Below are positions 25,887 to 34,397 of a DNA stretch of 51,020 bases, piece after piece. Origin of the DNA: JBCBJX01 sp038522735 (lineage in GTDB: Bacteria; Pseudomonadota; Alphaproteobacteria; Caulobacterales; Parvularculaceae); NCBI GenBank assembly GCA_038522735.1, contig JBCBJX010000012.1:1-51020 (forward strand). The letters run 5' to 3'. Positions within the stretch are counted from its first letter, which is position 1. The number at the start of each line of letters is the position of its first letter. A program made the translations under genes and the position numbers. Under the pieces are notes generated by a model. That model saw nothing but the letters and a program-made list of their open reading frames with translations, was not told where the DNA came from and ran no database searches.

Positions 25887-26462
25887 TCAGCTTACGGCTG
25901 TTTGAATTTCGGACGTGATCCAAGCACGGGCCGCGGTCCAATCGCGCCGGACCGTCCGTGCGGAAAGACCGAGAAAACTCGCCGTTTCTTCTTCGGACAA
26001 CCCTGCGAAAAACCGTGCATCTATAATCCGTACCCAGCGCGGGTGTGCTTCGCCGAGCCGGGTGAGGATGTCGGCGATCATGACGACTTCCTCCGGCGAG
26101 GCGGAGTACTCGGGGAGGAACGGCTCGACGGCGTCGAAATTGACCCGCGCCGCGCCGCCGCCGCGCTTCGCAGTGAGCGCCTTGCGGGCGTGGTCGGCGA
26201 TCACCTGGCGCACGGCCAGCATAGCGACGCGCATAAAGTGGTCGCGGGAGCTCCAGGACGTATCGGTCATGAGCTTGAAATAGCTCTCATGAAGAACGTC
26301 CGTCGTGCTCATGGTGTCGCTCATCCTGGTGCGGCGGCGCTTCGCCCGGGCGATCCGTAAGAGAGCGTCGTAGTTTTCGATGAAGAGCAGCCGGGCGCGT
26401 GCGCCGTCGTCCGGCGCACTGGCGGCCCCCTCCGCGACCTTGATCTCGTCTTGGCCGGTCAT
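25887..26462 (-). CDS. ECF-family RNA polymerase sigma factor (sigma 2)
   Basis: A 191-aa ECF sigma factor. Region 2 (about 30-95) contains TTDVLHESYFKL and VRQVIADHARKALTAKRGG. Region 4 (about 140-185) contains DARFFAGLSEEETASFLGLSARTVRRDW. It shares much more with sigma 3 at 49233 (same VRQVI/DHAR and GLSxRTVRRDW segments) than with sigma 1, so the two probably recognise similar promoters. It is divergent from the RND-exporter operon 207 nt away. The second kinase, on the same strand, lies on the far side of that operon. No anti-sigma gene is adjacent. Confidence 0.9.
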   Translation of the reverse strand: MTGQDEIKVAEGAASAPDDGARARLLFIENYDALLRIARAKRRRTRMSDTMSTTDVLHESYFKLMTDTSWSSRDHFMRVAMLAVRQVIADHARKALTAKRGGGAARVNFDAVEPFLPEYSASPEEVVMIADILTRLGEAHPRWVRIIDARFFAGLSEEETASFLGLSARTVRRDWTAARAWITSEIQTAVS

Positions 26463-26669
26463 CGCGCCCCGCCGCCTTTCTCCGCGAGTTTCAAGCGCCA
26501 GTCTGCCGGTAGCAACGACAAAGCGTCAACGCGAGCCCCGCCGCGTTGCGTCCGGCGCACTTTTTTCTTCGTCCATGTCCGGTTAGGCGGGCGTTTCGCG
26601 TCTAGGGGGCGGTCGTGATGCGGGTCTCGCCTCGCCGAGCCGGAAACGCGAAGCGTCAAGGAGAACGCA

Positions 26670-29018
26670 ATGTCGATATCGGGCGAGCGGAGGGGGGTCG
26701 TTGCGCGCCTTTGCGCTTCCATCGCAAAGCGGCCGCGCTTCTGGTTTTTCGGCGCAGCGGTCGTCGTCGCCGCGCTCGGTGCGGGGCTTGGCGGCGTGCG
26801 GAAGGATCCGTCCGTCGACGCCTTCGTGCCGGATGACCATCCGGCCGCTGCGGCGCGCGATCGGGCCGAGGAAGTCTTCGGCCTCGAAGACCCGCTCATT
26901 ATCGGCCTCGCTGTCGAGGAGGGCGGGTCCGCATTCACGCCCGCCGTCCTCGACGCCTTGCGTCGTATCGAGACGGAAATCGCCGCGCTGCCGAACATCG
27001 ATGCGTCAGGCCTCATGAGCGTCGCGACGGAGAGCGCGATGTCGGCCGCCGACGCAGGCGACCTTAGTGTCGATCCGATCCTGCCGCCGGGACCCGTCAC
27101 CCCCAAAACTGCGGCGCTTGCCTGGGAGCGGCTGCGCTCAATGCCCATGTTCGTCGGGCTCCTCGCCTCGGAGACCGGCGACACTGTCACGCTCATAGCG
27201 CCCGTTCACGACCCGAACCGCGCTGAAGAGACGTATGCGGCTGTTCGCAGGATTGCCGACAACGCCGCCCCGGCGGGCGTCGACGCGCATGTCGCCGGCG
27301 TCGCCGCCATGAACGGGCGGCTCGCGGTCATGGTGACGACTGATACCCGGATCTTCGTACCAGCCGCCGCTGTCGTCGCGCTTCTCTTCCTCTATGTCGC
27401 GCTACGGCGGGGGCCAGCGCTTCTCGGACCTGTCGCCGTCATCGCCGGATCGACGGCCGCCGCGCTCGGAATCATGGGATGGTTAGGGGCGAAGTACTAT
27501 CTCATCACGACGGCGCTGCCAGTCATCATCATGGCGATCGCCATCGCCGACGCGCTGCATATCTCGACGCTATATCTGAAGGAACGCAGCGACGATCCAA
27601 ATCTCGACGTCGAAGGCGCGCTGCAAGCCGCCCTTCAGCACACGGCTCTTCCGGTCACTCTCACCTCACTGACGACCGTAGCCGGCTTCGCCGGCCTCGC
27701 TCTCGGTTCGCCCATGCGTCCCATCAGCGAATTCGGCTGGTTCGCCACCGTCGGCGTCGCCGCGGCCTGGGCGCTCAGCCTCACAGCTCTGCCGGCGGTG
27801 ATCGTGATGACGCGGCTTGAACCGCGTGGAGGATCAAAGCGTGCGGAAGGCGGGATCGTCGACCTTGCGATCGCGCGACTCACCCAGGTCGCCTTCCAGC
27901 GCCCGAAAACAGCGGCCGCGCTGCTCGTCGCGCTCGTCGCCGTCCTCGCCGTTTTTGCGACGCAGGCCAGCTTTGACTACGAACGTAAGCGCTACTTCGT
28001 CGAAGACGACCCTGTGCGTATCTCGGACGCGCTTCTGAACGAGCGCCTGAACGGCCTCAATTTTCTCGATGTCGTCGTCACTGCGCCGGATGGCGCGGAC
28101 CTTATGACGCCCGAGGCAATCATGGCGATCCGCAGGCTGACGGAGGAGTTGCGCGCCGAGCCGCTCGTCTCAAAAACGACGGGGATCGACGACTACATGG
28201 CGCTCATGCATGAAATTCTGACGAACGCCCCGCAAGGCGCGCTCCCGACAACCGCCCGCGCGCCAGCGCAGTACATGCTGCTCTACGAAGCGTCAGGCGA
28301 TCCAGGCGACTTCGACCGCGTCGTCGACTACGACTATCGTAATGCCCTTGTCCGGACCCAGCTCGTCACCGACCGGTTCCGGCTGGCGCGGCCCGTCGTC
28401 GATGCTTATGAGCGCGCCGCCGAGGCCTTCGTCGCGGATAGCGGCTTCACCGCCCAAGTCAGCGGCCGGGTGGCGGTGAACGACGGCTGGATGAGCCTCC
28501 TCGCGGGCAGTCATTTCGCGACGCTCGCCCTCGCCCTGGCGCTCGTTTTCGTCGCCGCGGCCGCCTCATTCCGTTCGCTTTCTGCAGCGGCGCTCGCGAC
28601 CGTTCCCGTACTTACCGGCGTTCTATTCACCTACGCCGTCATGGGCGCGTTCGGCGTCGATATCGCACCCGCGACGTCGATGACGGCGGCGATCGCCACC
28701 GGGCTTGGCGTCGATTTCGGGGTCCATTTGATCTCACATATTCGAAAATCGCAGGCGGCGGGTTTCGAGCTCGGAGCAGCGCTTTCCGGCCGATACGCCG
28801 TTATCGGACGGGCGTGCCTTTACTCCGCATCCGCCCTTGCAGTTGCGCTCTGCGTCATCTGCCTCAGCTCGGCGCCGCCGCTGCGGTGGTTCGGCGCGCT
28901 CGTCGCCGCCGCGGCGATCGGTTCCCTCGCGGGCGCTCTGTTCATCCTGCCGGCGTTCTACGGATTGTTTTCAAACCGCCTGTCGGCCGTCCCGAAAACC
29001 GCAATGGAGATATCATGA
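26670..29018 (+). CDS. RND-superfamily exporter of the MMPL/HpnN type
   Basis: A 782-aa inner-membrane protein with two repeats, each of one TM helix, a large periplasmic loop and a five-helix bundle (about 25-410 and 415-775), totalling about 12 TM helices. IADALHISTLYLKERSDD in the first half and TGLGVDFGVHLISHIRKS in the second are the conserved TM4 segments of MMPL/SSD-type RND proteins. No periplasmic adaptor gene is adjacent; instead a LolA-like carrier and a DUF1302-like barrel follow, a trio associated with moving lipids or hydrophobic compounds to the outer membrane. An AAGGAGA site precedes the ATG. The substrate is unknown. Confidence 0.9.
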   Translation: MSISGERRGVVARLCASIAKRPRFWFFGAAVVVAALGAGLGGVRKDPSVDAFVPDDHPAAAARDRAEEVFGLEDPLIIGLAVEEGGSAFTPAVLDALRRIETEIAALPNIDASGLMSVATESAMSAADAGDLSVDPILPPGPVTPKTAALAWERLRSMPMFVGLLASETGDTVTLIAPVHDPNRAEETYAAVRRIADNAAPAGVDAHVAGVAAMNGRLAVMVTTDTRIFVPAAAVVALLFLYVALRRGPALLGPVAVIAGSTAAALGIMGWLGAKYYLITTALPVIIMAIAIADALHISTLYLKERSDDPNLDVEGALQAALQHTALPVTLTSLTTVAGFAGLALGSPMRPISEFGWFATVGVAAAWALSLTALPAVIVMTRLEPRGGSKRAEGGIVDLAIARLTQVAFQRPKTAAALLVALVAVLAVFATQASFDYERKRYFVEDDPVRISDALLNERLNGLNFLDVVVTAPDGADLMTPEAIMAIRRLTEELRAEPLVSKTTGIDDYMALMHEILTNAPQGALPTTARAPAQYMLLYEASGDPGDFDRVVDYDYRNALVRTQLVTDRFRLARPVVDAYERAAEAFVADSGFTAQVSGRVAVNDGWMSLLAGSHFATLALALALVFVAAAASFRSLSAAALATVPVLTGVLFTYAVMGAFGVDIAPATSMTAAIATGLGVDFGVHLISHIRKSQAAGFELGAALSGRYAVIGRACLYSASALAVALCVICLSSAPPLRWFGALVAAAAIGSLAGALFILPAFYGLFSNRLSAVPKTAMEIS

Positions 29019-29827
29019 TGCATAAGCGCGCTCTCCGAGCGACGGTCCTCGCCGCATCATTCGCCGTCGCGGGGCCGGTCGCCGCCGCGAGCCCCGAGGC
29101 CGAAGATCTAGCGAAACGCATCGCAACGCGCGAAGCCAATGAGGGCCGCGCGGGTATCATGAATTTCTCGATGCGGAATGCCAAAGGACGCGAGCGGCGA
29201 CGCTCCGCCGTAATGCTGCACTCAGACCGTGGAACGGCGATTAAAATCGCGATCTTCTTCATCGAGCCGGCCGCAATCCGCGACACGGCTTTTCTCAGCC
29301 ACGACTACAACGACGGACCTGACCAATCCTGGCTCTTCTTGCCAGCGACGGACCGTGTTCGCCGTTTGCCGTCATCAGATCAACGCGACTATTTCATGGG
29401 GACGGATCTGACCTATGGCGACGTGAAGAACGATTTCAAGTTCGATCTTTCCGATTGGACCTTCGATGAGGTCGCACGCTCGACCGTTGGGGAACCGTCG
29501 GGTTTGGTGTTGACCGGGCGCGCCGCCTCGCCAGCAGCGGCGAAGGACATGGGCTACGGCGCCTTTCGCGCACTGGTCGATCCGGACACCCTGTTTCCTG
29601 TCGAAATCGACTACTACGATGAGAATGGCGCTCTTCTGAAGGAAGTTCGAGTTCTCGACCAGCAGCGCGTAGGCGGCGCTTGGACGGCGATGCGCTTCAC
29701 CGCGGCGAACGTTCAGACGGGGCATCAGACAGAGGTGATCTTCGAGGACATGCGGTATGCGCCGGAATTGACAGACCGCGCCTTATCGCCGGAGACGCTT
29801 GTCGACGGACCGCCTCGCCTCGACTGA
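29015..29827 (+). CDS. Periplasmic outer-membrane lipoprotein-sorting (LolA-like) protein
   Basis: A 270-aa protein with a signal peptide (about 1-25, cleavage near VAAA). The mature part fits the outer-membrane lipoprotein-sorting protein family (COG2834-like): a half-barrel with DQSWLFLPATDRVRRLPSSDQRDYFMGTDLTY-like strands (about 108-140) and a C-terminal strand pair (EVIFEDMRYAPEL). Such proteins accompany MMPL-type RND exporters and probably carry the exported lipid across the periplasm rather than true lipoproteins. Two adjacent ATG codons (29015, 29018) are possible; the first overlaps the exporter stop by ATGA. Confidence 0.85.
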   Translation: MMHKRALRATVLAASFAVAGPVAAASPEAEDLAKRIATREANEGRAGIMNFSMRNAKGRERRRSAVMLHSDRGTAIKIAIFFIEPAAIRDTAFLSHDYNDGPDQSWLFLPATDRVRRLPSSDQRDYFMGTDLTYGDVKNDFKFDLSDWTFDEVARSTVGEPSGLVLTGRAASPAAAKDMGYGAFRALVDPDTLFPVEIDYYDENGALLKEVRVLDQQRVGGAWTAMRFTAANVQTGHQTEVIFEDMRYAPELTDRALSPETLVDGPPRLD

Positions 29828-29849
29828 TCAATCCGCGCTGGACCCGGTC

Positions 29850-31145
29850 ATGCTCCGAATTTCGTTCGTGCTCATAAGTTTAGTTTCAGCCTCGCCGGCG
29901 CGGGCCGAGATCGAAGTGATTTCAAAGCGTCTGACCGTTCGGTACCAGGGCGGCGCGACGATCGACGACGGCGCACTCGATCTGTCGCGCGCGACGGCCG
30001 TGCCGGAGGTGCGGCTCGGCTTCGGACAAAACTGGCGCGCCGACCTTGCGGTCCGCCTCGAAGTAGCCGATGACGGCGTAGGCCTCGGAGGCGTCGCATC
30101 ATACTCGGACGCCGCCCGCCCGCTCATCCGCAGCGAGACGATCCGCCTTGAGATCGACGCGGCGACTCTCACCTACAGTGGCGACGCGGCGCGCCTCACC
30201 CTTGGCAAACAGAGCGTGCCCTGGGGCGTCCTGGACGGCCTGCGCGTCGCCGACCGGTTCGACGCCGTCCGCTTAAGGGACTTCCTGCTGACCGACGTCC
30301 GCCCCGACCGACTGTCGCGCTGGGGCGCACGTCTGGAAACAAAGGTCGCGAGCATCTCCGTCGATCTCGCAGCGGCCTTCGATCCGACCGTCAACCAGTT
30401 CGCGGCTCCGGGCGATACATTCTTTCCGACTGCGTCGCGGTTCCGCGGCGGCCTTCCGCTGACCGCCTCCGCGCCGATCCTCTCCTCAGAGCGCGACCGC
30501 TACGCGGCCGATGGAACCTACGGCGCCCGGCTGTCGCGCCGGTTCGGCGCGGCGCGGTTGGCGGTGCTCGCCTTTTCCGGCCCGGAGACAGATCCCATTC
30601 TTCGGGCGGGATCGACCGAGGGCGGCGGCTTCGCCGTAGAGACGGTATATCCGTATCGGAGAGTATTCGCCGCGACAGCCGATTTCGCCGCCGGATCGAC
30701 GGTCTGGCGCGTCGAAGCGGCGAGCATTCCGCGCCAGCCCGTCAATGTCGCCGGCCGGTCGCCGCTGGACGACGACCGACGGCCGCGAAATGTCGCCGGC
30801 GTCGGTGTCGACTGGAACGCGCCTGGCGACGTCTTCGTGAACGCTCAAATCGCTGTCGATCACGTCGATGCGGGCGACACGGACCTCGCTCGCCCGGAAA
30901 CGGACGTTATCGGAACGCTGCAGTTACGTCGCAGCTTCAACCAGGAACTCGGCTCGGTCACGATCGAGTACATCGGGGCGCTGAACGACGGCGACGGCCT
31001 CGTGCGGCCACGCCTGCGCTATCGGCTCACCGATCAGGTCGAAGCGTCGATCGGCGCGGACCTTCTTTTCGGACCGCAAGACGGGCAGTTCGGTCAGTTC
31101 CGTTCCGAATCGCGCGGCTGGCTGCGGTTGGCTCTTGACCTCTAG
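29850..31145 (+). CDS. Outer-membrane beta-barrel, DUF1302-like
   Basis: A 431-aa protein with a short signal peptide (about 1-19, ending SPARA). The mature protein is made of amphipathic strands, and LTLGKQSVPWGVLDGLRVADRFD with a following DRLSRWGARLE matches the conserved centre of DUF1302-type porins found beside LolA-like and RND proteins. The chain ends LRLALDL; a terminal Leu is less typical than Phe but occurs. Start 29850 gives a proper signal peptide; an upstream codon at 29799 lies inside the preceding gene. It is the likely outer-membrane exit or acceptor of the exporter system. It converges with kinase 2, whose stop is only about 40 nt away. Confidence 0.8.
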   Translation: MLRISFVLISLVSASPARAEIEVISKRLTVRYQGGATIDDGALDLSRATAVPEVRLGFGQNWRADLAVRLEVADDGVGLGGVASYSDAARPLIRSETIRLEIDAATLTYSGDAARLTLGKQSVPWGVLDGLRVADRFDAVRLRDFLLTDVRPDRLSRWGARLETKVASISVDLAAAFDPTVNQFAAPGDTFFPTASRFRGGLPLTASAPILSSERDRYAADGTYGARLSRRFGAARLAVLAFSGPETDPILRAGSTEGGGFAVETVYPYRRVFAATADFAAGSTVWRVEAASIPRQPVNVAGRSPLDDDRRPRNVAGVGVDWNAPGDVFVNAQIAVDHVDAGDTDLARPETDVIGTLQLRRSFNQELGSVTIEYIGALNDGDGLVRPRLRYRLTDQVEASIGADLLFGPQDGQFGQFRSESRGWLRLALDL

Positions 31146-31185
31146 TCATTAGCGAAAGGCGTGAGAGTGATGCCGCGTGTATGGA

Positions 31186-33507
31186 TCAGGCGGGATCATC
31201 CGGCCACACAACACCCATCTCGGTCAGCCGTCGCCCGGCGCGCCGCCAAGTCAATTCACTCTCGACCATGGCTTTCGTGACGCCGGTTCTCGCGAGCATC
31301 TCCGAGCCGGCGGCCGGTCCGTCTCGACGCGCCGCCACATAAGCGGCCGCAAGCGCGACGCGCGGAGGTAACGAGCCGTCCTCTCTGGCTTCACCGTCTA
31401 ATTCCGACAGCTTTTGCAACTCCCGTTCAGCCGCCGGAATACTGTTTTGCATCGCTCGAAGCTCGGCGAGAAGAATTCGGCCGTCGCGGTCGTGACCTCG
31501 GCTCTTCATGTCATACGGTCGTGCACGAATGATCGCGCCCTCGGCCACCTGAAACTCGCCGCGCGCCATGGCGATCTGGGCGCTGAGCCGCAATGCGACA
31601 CTCATCGCATCGGGGCCGACAAAGTCCTCACCGCGCGCAAGAACCCGGTCGACGAGCGCGGATGCAGCGTCTAGATCATTTCTGTAGAAGATCTGATAAC
31701 GGATCAGATGAGTGTGAACGGCGCCCCATCCGTGCACTTCCATCATTGGGTGCTCATCGAAGAGCTGGACGGCGGCTTGCGCGGATGCATATCCAGTCTG
31801 AAGCTCGCCGAGCGACCGAGCGAACAACTGTAGAAAATGAAGATAAGTGAGTTTCTCCTCGGGGACGTCTGTTCGGTCCAACGCCTTCCCGACGACATCT
31901 CGGGTCTCACGGATTCGCTGCTCGTCGCCGGTGAGAAGAGCGTACTCGGTTAGGAGCTGCATGCGTTCGACGGAGTAACGCTCGAAAGGATTGTCGAACG
32001 CCGCTTCGATGGCTTCAATCAATGGCAAGGCGTTTTCGCCGTCGCCCTTGCGCACATACGCGATCGCCAACAGCAGCTTGCCGCCTCGAACGAGATTCGG
32101 ATCTCCGAACTCTTGCTCCGCCCAGGGAGCGAGAACATCGACGGTCGTCGCAAAGTCGCCGCCGAATAAAAAGTGACGGCCGGCGACGAGGATCGTCTCC
32201 GCCGCGACATCCGGAGCATCAGCGCTCGCAGCGTAGGCGTCGCGCGCACGCTGCAGCATAATCTGTCGAATTCGTTCGGAGTCTTCGGGCGTGCGGAAGA
32301 CCTGATCAATGATCCCCGCATAGTTGGCCTCAATCGCCGCGGACCGCTCAGCTTGTGTCAGGAAATACTCCGCACGGGTGAGTTCGTTCTGTGTTTGTCT
32401 CGCCATGAAGAGGCTGATCGCGAGCCCGCCTGTCAGAGAGGCGATGACGCCGGCTGCGAGGGCGCTCGCAACTGGAAATCGGGTCAAGAGCTTTTCAAAC
32501 GTATAAAGACGGCCGCCGTTCCGTGCTGCGACGGTGCGTCCGTCGCGGACGGCGCGAAGGTCCTCGGCCAGCGCATCGACTGACCGATACCGGTCCTCCG
32601 GACGCTCGGCTGTCGCCTTTTGAATGATCGCCCGAAGGTCTGCGTCGATCGCCGTGGACTGAGAGGCGACGACGCCGCCGTTCTCAAGGCGTGCGGGCGG
32701 TTCGCCGGTCAGGAGTTGGTGCAGCACCATTCCGAGAGCGAAGATATCCGTCGCAACCGACAACGGTTCATTCTTCAACTGTTCGGGGGCGGCATAAACG
32801 ATCGTAAACAGACCGAATGTCTCATCATCGTCCTCGATGAGAGATGAGACCCCGAAATCGATAAGACGCACCGAGCCGTCGCGATCCACAAGGATGTTTG
32901 AGGGCTTGATGTCGCCATGGAGGACGAGATTGGCGTGCGCGTGCGCGACGGCGGCGCAAAGGTCGATGACGATGGAGAGAAGCTCCAGGCGGCCCGCTGA
33001 GCGCTCCGCCGCAAAGTGGTCGATGGGGCGACCGTCGACGTATTCCATCGCCATGAACGGTCGCCCGTCCGCATCGAGGCCGCCGTCGATGATGCGACTG
33101 ACGCCCGGATGATCCATGCGCGCGAGCCGGCGGCGCTCGAGCTCGAACCGTTCTCGGCGGCTGGGCGCGCCGGGGCGCATAATCTTCAGCGCGACGCGCT
33201 GCTCAAAGTGACCATCCGCACGCGATGCTTCATAGACCTCGCCCATCCCGCCAGCGCCGATCAGTTTCTCGATCCGCCAAACACCGACGCGGTCGCCACT
33301 GGTAAAAACGTTGGGTTGGTTCTCGCCCACTGAGCAAGTCCGTAGGAAGGACTCATGCGGGCGCCAGTTCTTGAAATACCGCCTCAGGAAATCGTCAGTT
33401 TCTGATTTTGTAGGGTCGAGGCCCGACAGCCGATTACCAAAGGCGTCGCCGTCCAGGCGTTCGAGCGTCTGGATCTCCCGCGTGACGAGCCGCCAATCCA
33501 CCGACAT
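31186..33507 (-). CDS. Transmembrane Ser/Thr protein kinase with TPR-like C-terminus (kinase 2)
   Basis: A 773-aa PknB-type protein. Kinase domain about 75-330: GAGGMG (84-89), Lys108 in VALK, HGDIKPSN (197-204) and DFG (217-219). The catalytic-loop motif is HGD instead of HRD, so this is a non-RD kinase, but the catalytic Asp199 and Lys201 remain and activity is plausible. One TM helix lies at about 345-367, followed by about 400 residues of helical, TPR-like repeats. That region has clear similarity in layout and local sequence to the partial kinase at 49809 (for example GRHFLFGGDF against GRHFTFRNDY). ATG 33507 is preferred; an upstream TTG at 33561 would add 18 residues. It probably works with sigma 2 on the intervening exporter operon. 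Confidence 0.88.
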   Translation of the reverse strand: MSVDWRLVTREIQTLERLDGDAFGNRLSGLDPTKSETDDFLRRYFKNWRPHESFLRTCSVGENQPNVFTSGDRVGVWRIEKLIGAGGMGEVYEASRADGHFEQRVALKIMRPGAPSRRERFELERRRLARMDHPGVSRIIDGGLDADGRPFMAMEYVDGRPIDHFAAERSAGRLELLSIVIDLCAAVAHAHANLVLHGDIKPSNILVDRDGSVRLIDFGVSSLIEDDDETFGLFTIVYAAPEQLKNEPLSVATDIFALGMVLHQLLTGEPPARLENGGVVASQSTAIDADLRAIIQKATAERPEDRYRSVDALAEDLRAVRDGRTVAARNGGRLYTFEKLLTRFPVASALAAGVIASLTGGLAISLFMARQTQNELTRAEYFLTQAERSAAIEANYAGIIDQVFRTPEDSERIRQIMLQRARDAYAASADAPDVAAETILVAGRHFLFGGDFATTVDVLAPWAEQEFGDPNLVRGGKLLLAIAYVRKGDGENALPLIEAIEAAFDNPFERYSVERMQLLTEYALLTGDEQRIRETRDVVGKALDRTDVPEEKLTYLHFLQLFARSLGELQTGYASAQAAVQLFDEHPMMEVHGWGAVHTHLIRYQIFYRNDLDAASALVDRVLARGEDFVGPDAMSVALRLSAQIAMARGEFQVAEGAIIRARPYDMKSRGHDRDGRILLAELRAMQNSIPAAERELQKLSELDGEAREDGSLPPRVALAAAYVAARRDGPAAGSEMLARTGVTKAMVESELTWRRAGRRLTEMGVVWPDDPA

Positions 33508-33884
33508 GCACCCTCGAATCGAGAATCCTGCGAGCGACCCGTCACAAATTGACGTAGTCAAGCATAAGGCGCCCGCCGCTGCCTGTCGACGGCGACCGAC
33601 GCCCGAAAAGGCCCTGCCGGCCCTTAAGCCGTTCTAGCGGCGGACCGTGAGGTCGTTTTGGACCATCGGATCGGTCTGCTCAGTCTGCGACACGTTTCCG
33701 CTGCTGCTTCGCCTCTGTTCCGCGTCAGACCTTTCTGGTCGTGAAAAAAATCACCGTTCCGCGCTTCGAGAGTTTTTGTCGCAAACCCTCCGAATTACGA
33801 AGGTTCAGCGGCGTCGACCGCCGCATTTCACGATACCGCCGGTCGTTGGGAGAAATAGAGAGAAAACCGGCTCGAGAACTGTTT

Positions 33885-33907
33885 GCTTGCGACTGCTTAC
33901 GCCGCCA
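33885..33907. repeat. 23-nt dispersed direct repeat, copy B
   Basis: Identical to 9250-9272 in the same orientation. On the minus strand it reads WRRKQSQAN followed by Ser-Ser; copy A reads WRRKQSQAN followed by Ala-Phe. Both may be ends of the same kind of degraded element. Confidence 0.8.
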
Positions 33908-34341
33908 GGCGACGCTCACGAACCAGCGGTTCCGGCGATCGGGCCGCGAAACCGCCGAAGCCCTGTCGGTCGGCGGCTTTCAAATCTCAGTCTTTTGTCG
34001 AAGGGCGCGTCGGGAGCCCTGAGAGGCGCTCGAACATCCGAACGTCGCCGGCGTTATTTCGGCGGTTCGCGTATCGCGCGGGGGACCAATCAGGACTTTT
34101 CAGGCTCGACGGCGCTGTTGGCGCCGCCGCAACCTGTTGTCCGGTTCGTTCCGATCCGAACGATTCGCATCGCTTTCGGACTTGTCTCGAACGCTTGGCG
34201 GACCGCAATCGCGTGCGGCTTGGCGCGTCGTGTGTTCCGCCGAATGCGAGTGAGTGCTGCATTGCGGGAACGCTTTGACTTCGATCGGTTTTCCGAGGAA
34301 ATGCAGCTAGGCGTGCAATAAAATCGCTCTGTTTATTGCCC

Positions 34342-34370
34342 GGTTGAAGCATCGCTCTACTCTTTCAACC
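34342..34370. promoter_or_regulatory. Dyad GGTTGAA-N15-TTCAACC upstream of pcs
   Basis: A 7-bp inverted repeat with 15-nt spacer lies 27 nt before the pcs start codon. It is well placed to be an operator for the pcs-mcr operon, or a short 5'-leader hairpin. No regulator gene is adjacent. Confidence 0.4.
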
Positions 34371-34397
34371 TGACCGAAACGAAAGCTGGGGGTCGGG

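Larger units (their letters stand above)
33508..34397. other. Intergenic region between kinase 2 and pcs, no convincing gene
   Basis: Open frames here have no recognisable domains, irregular composition and no ribosome site. The stretch 33690-34330 looks like relic DNA and carries copy B of the 23-nt repeat. The last 60 nt hold a dyad upstream of pcs. Promoters for both divergent transcription units must lie here. Confidence 0.6.

Noticed and set aside
33647..34321. A 224-aa plus-strand frame between kinase 2 and pcs
   Set aside because: Composition is irregular, no start signal or family is visible, and it spans relic-like DNA.
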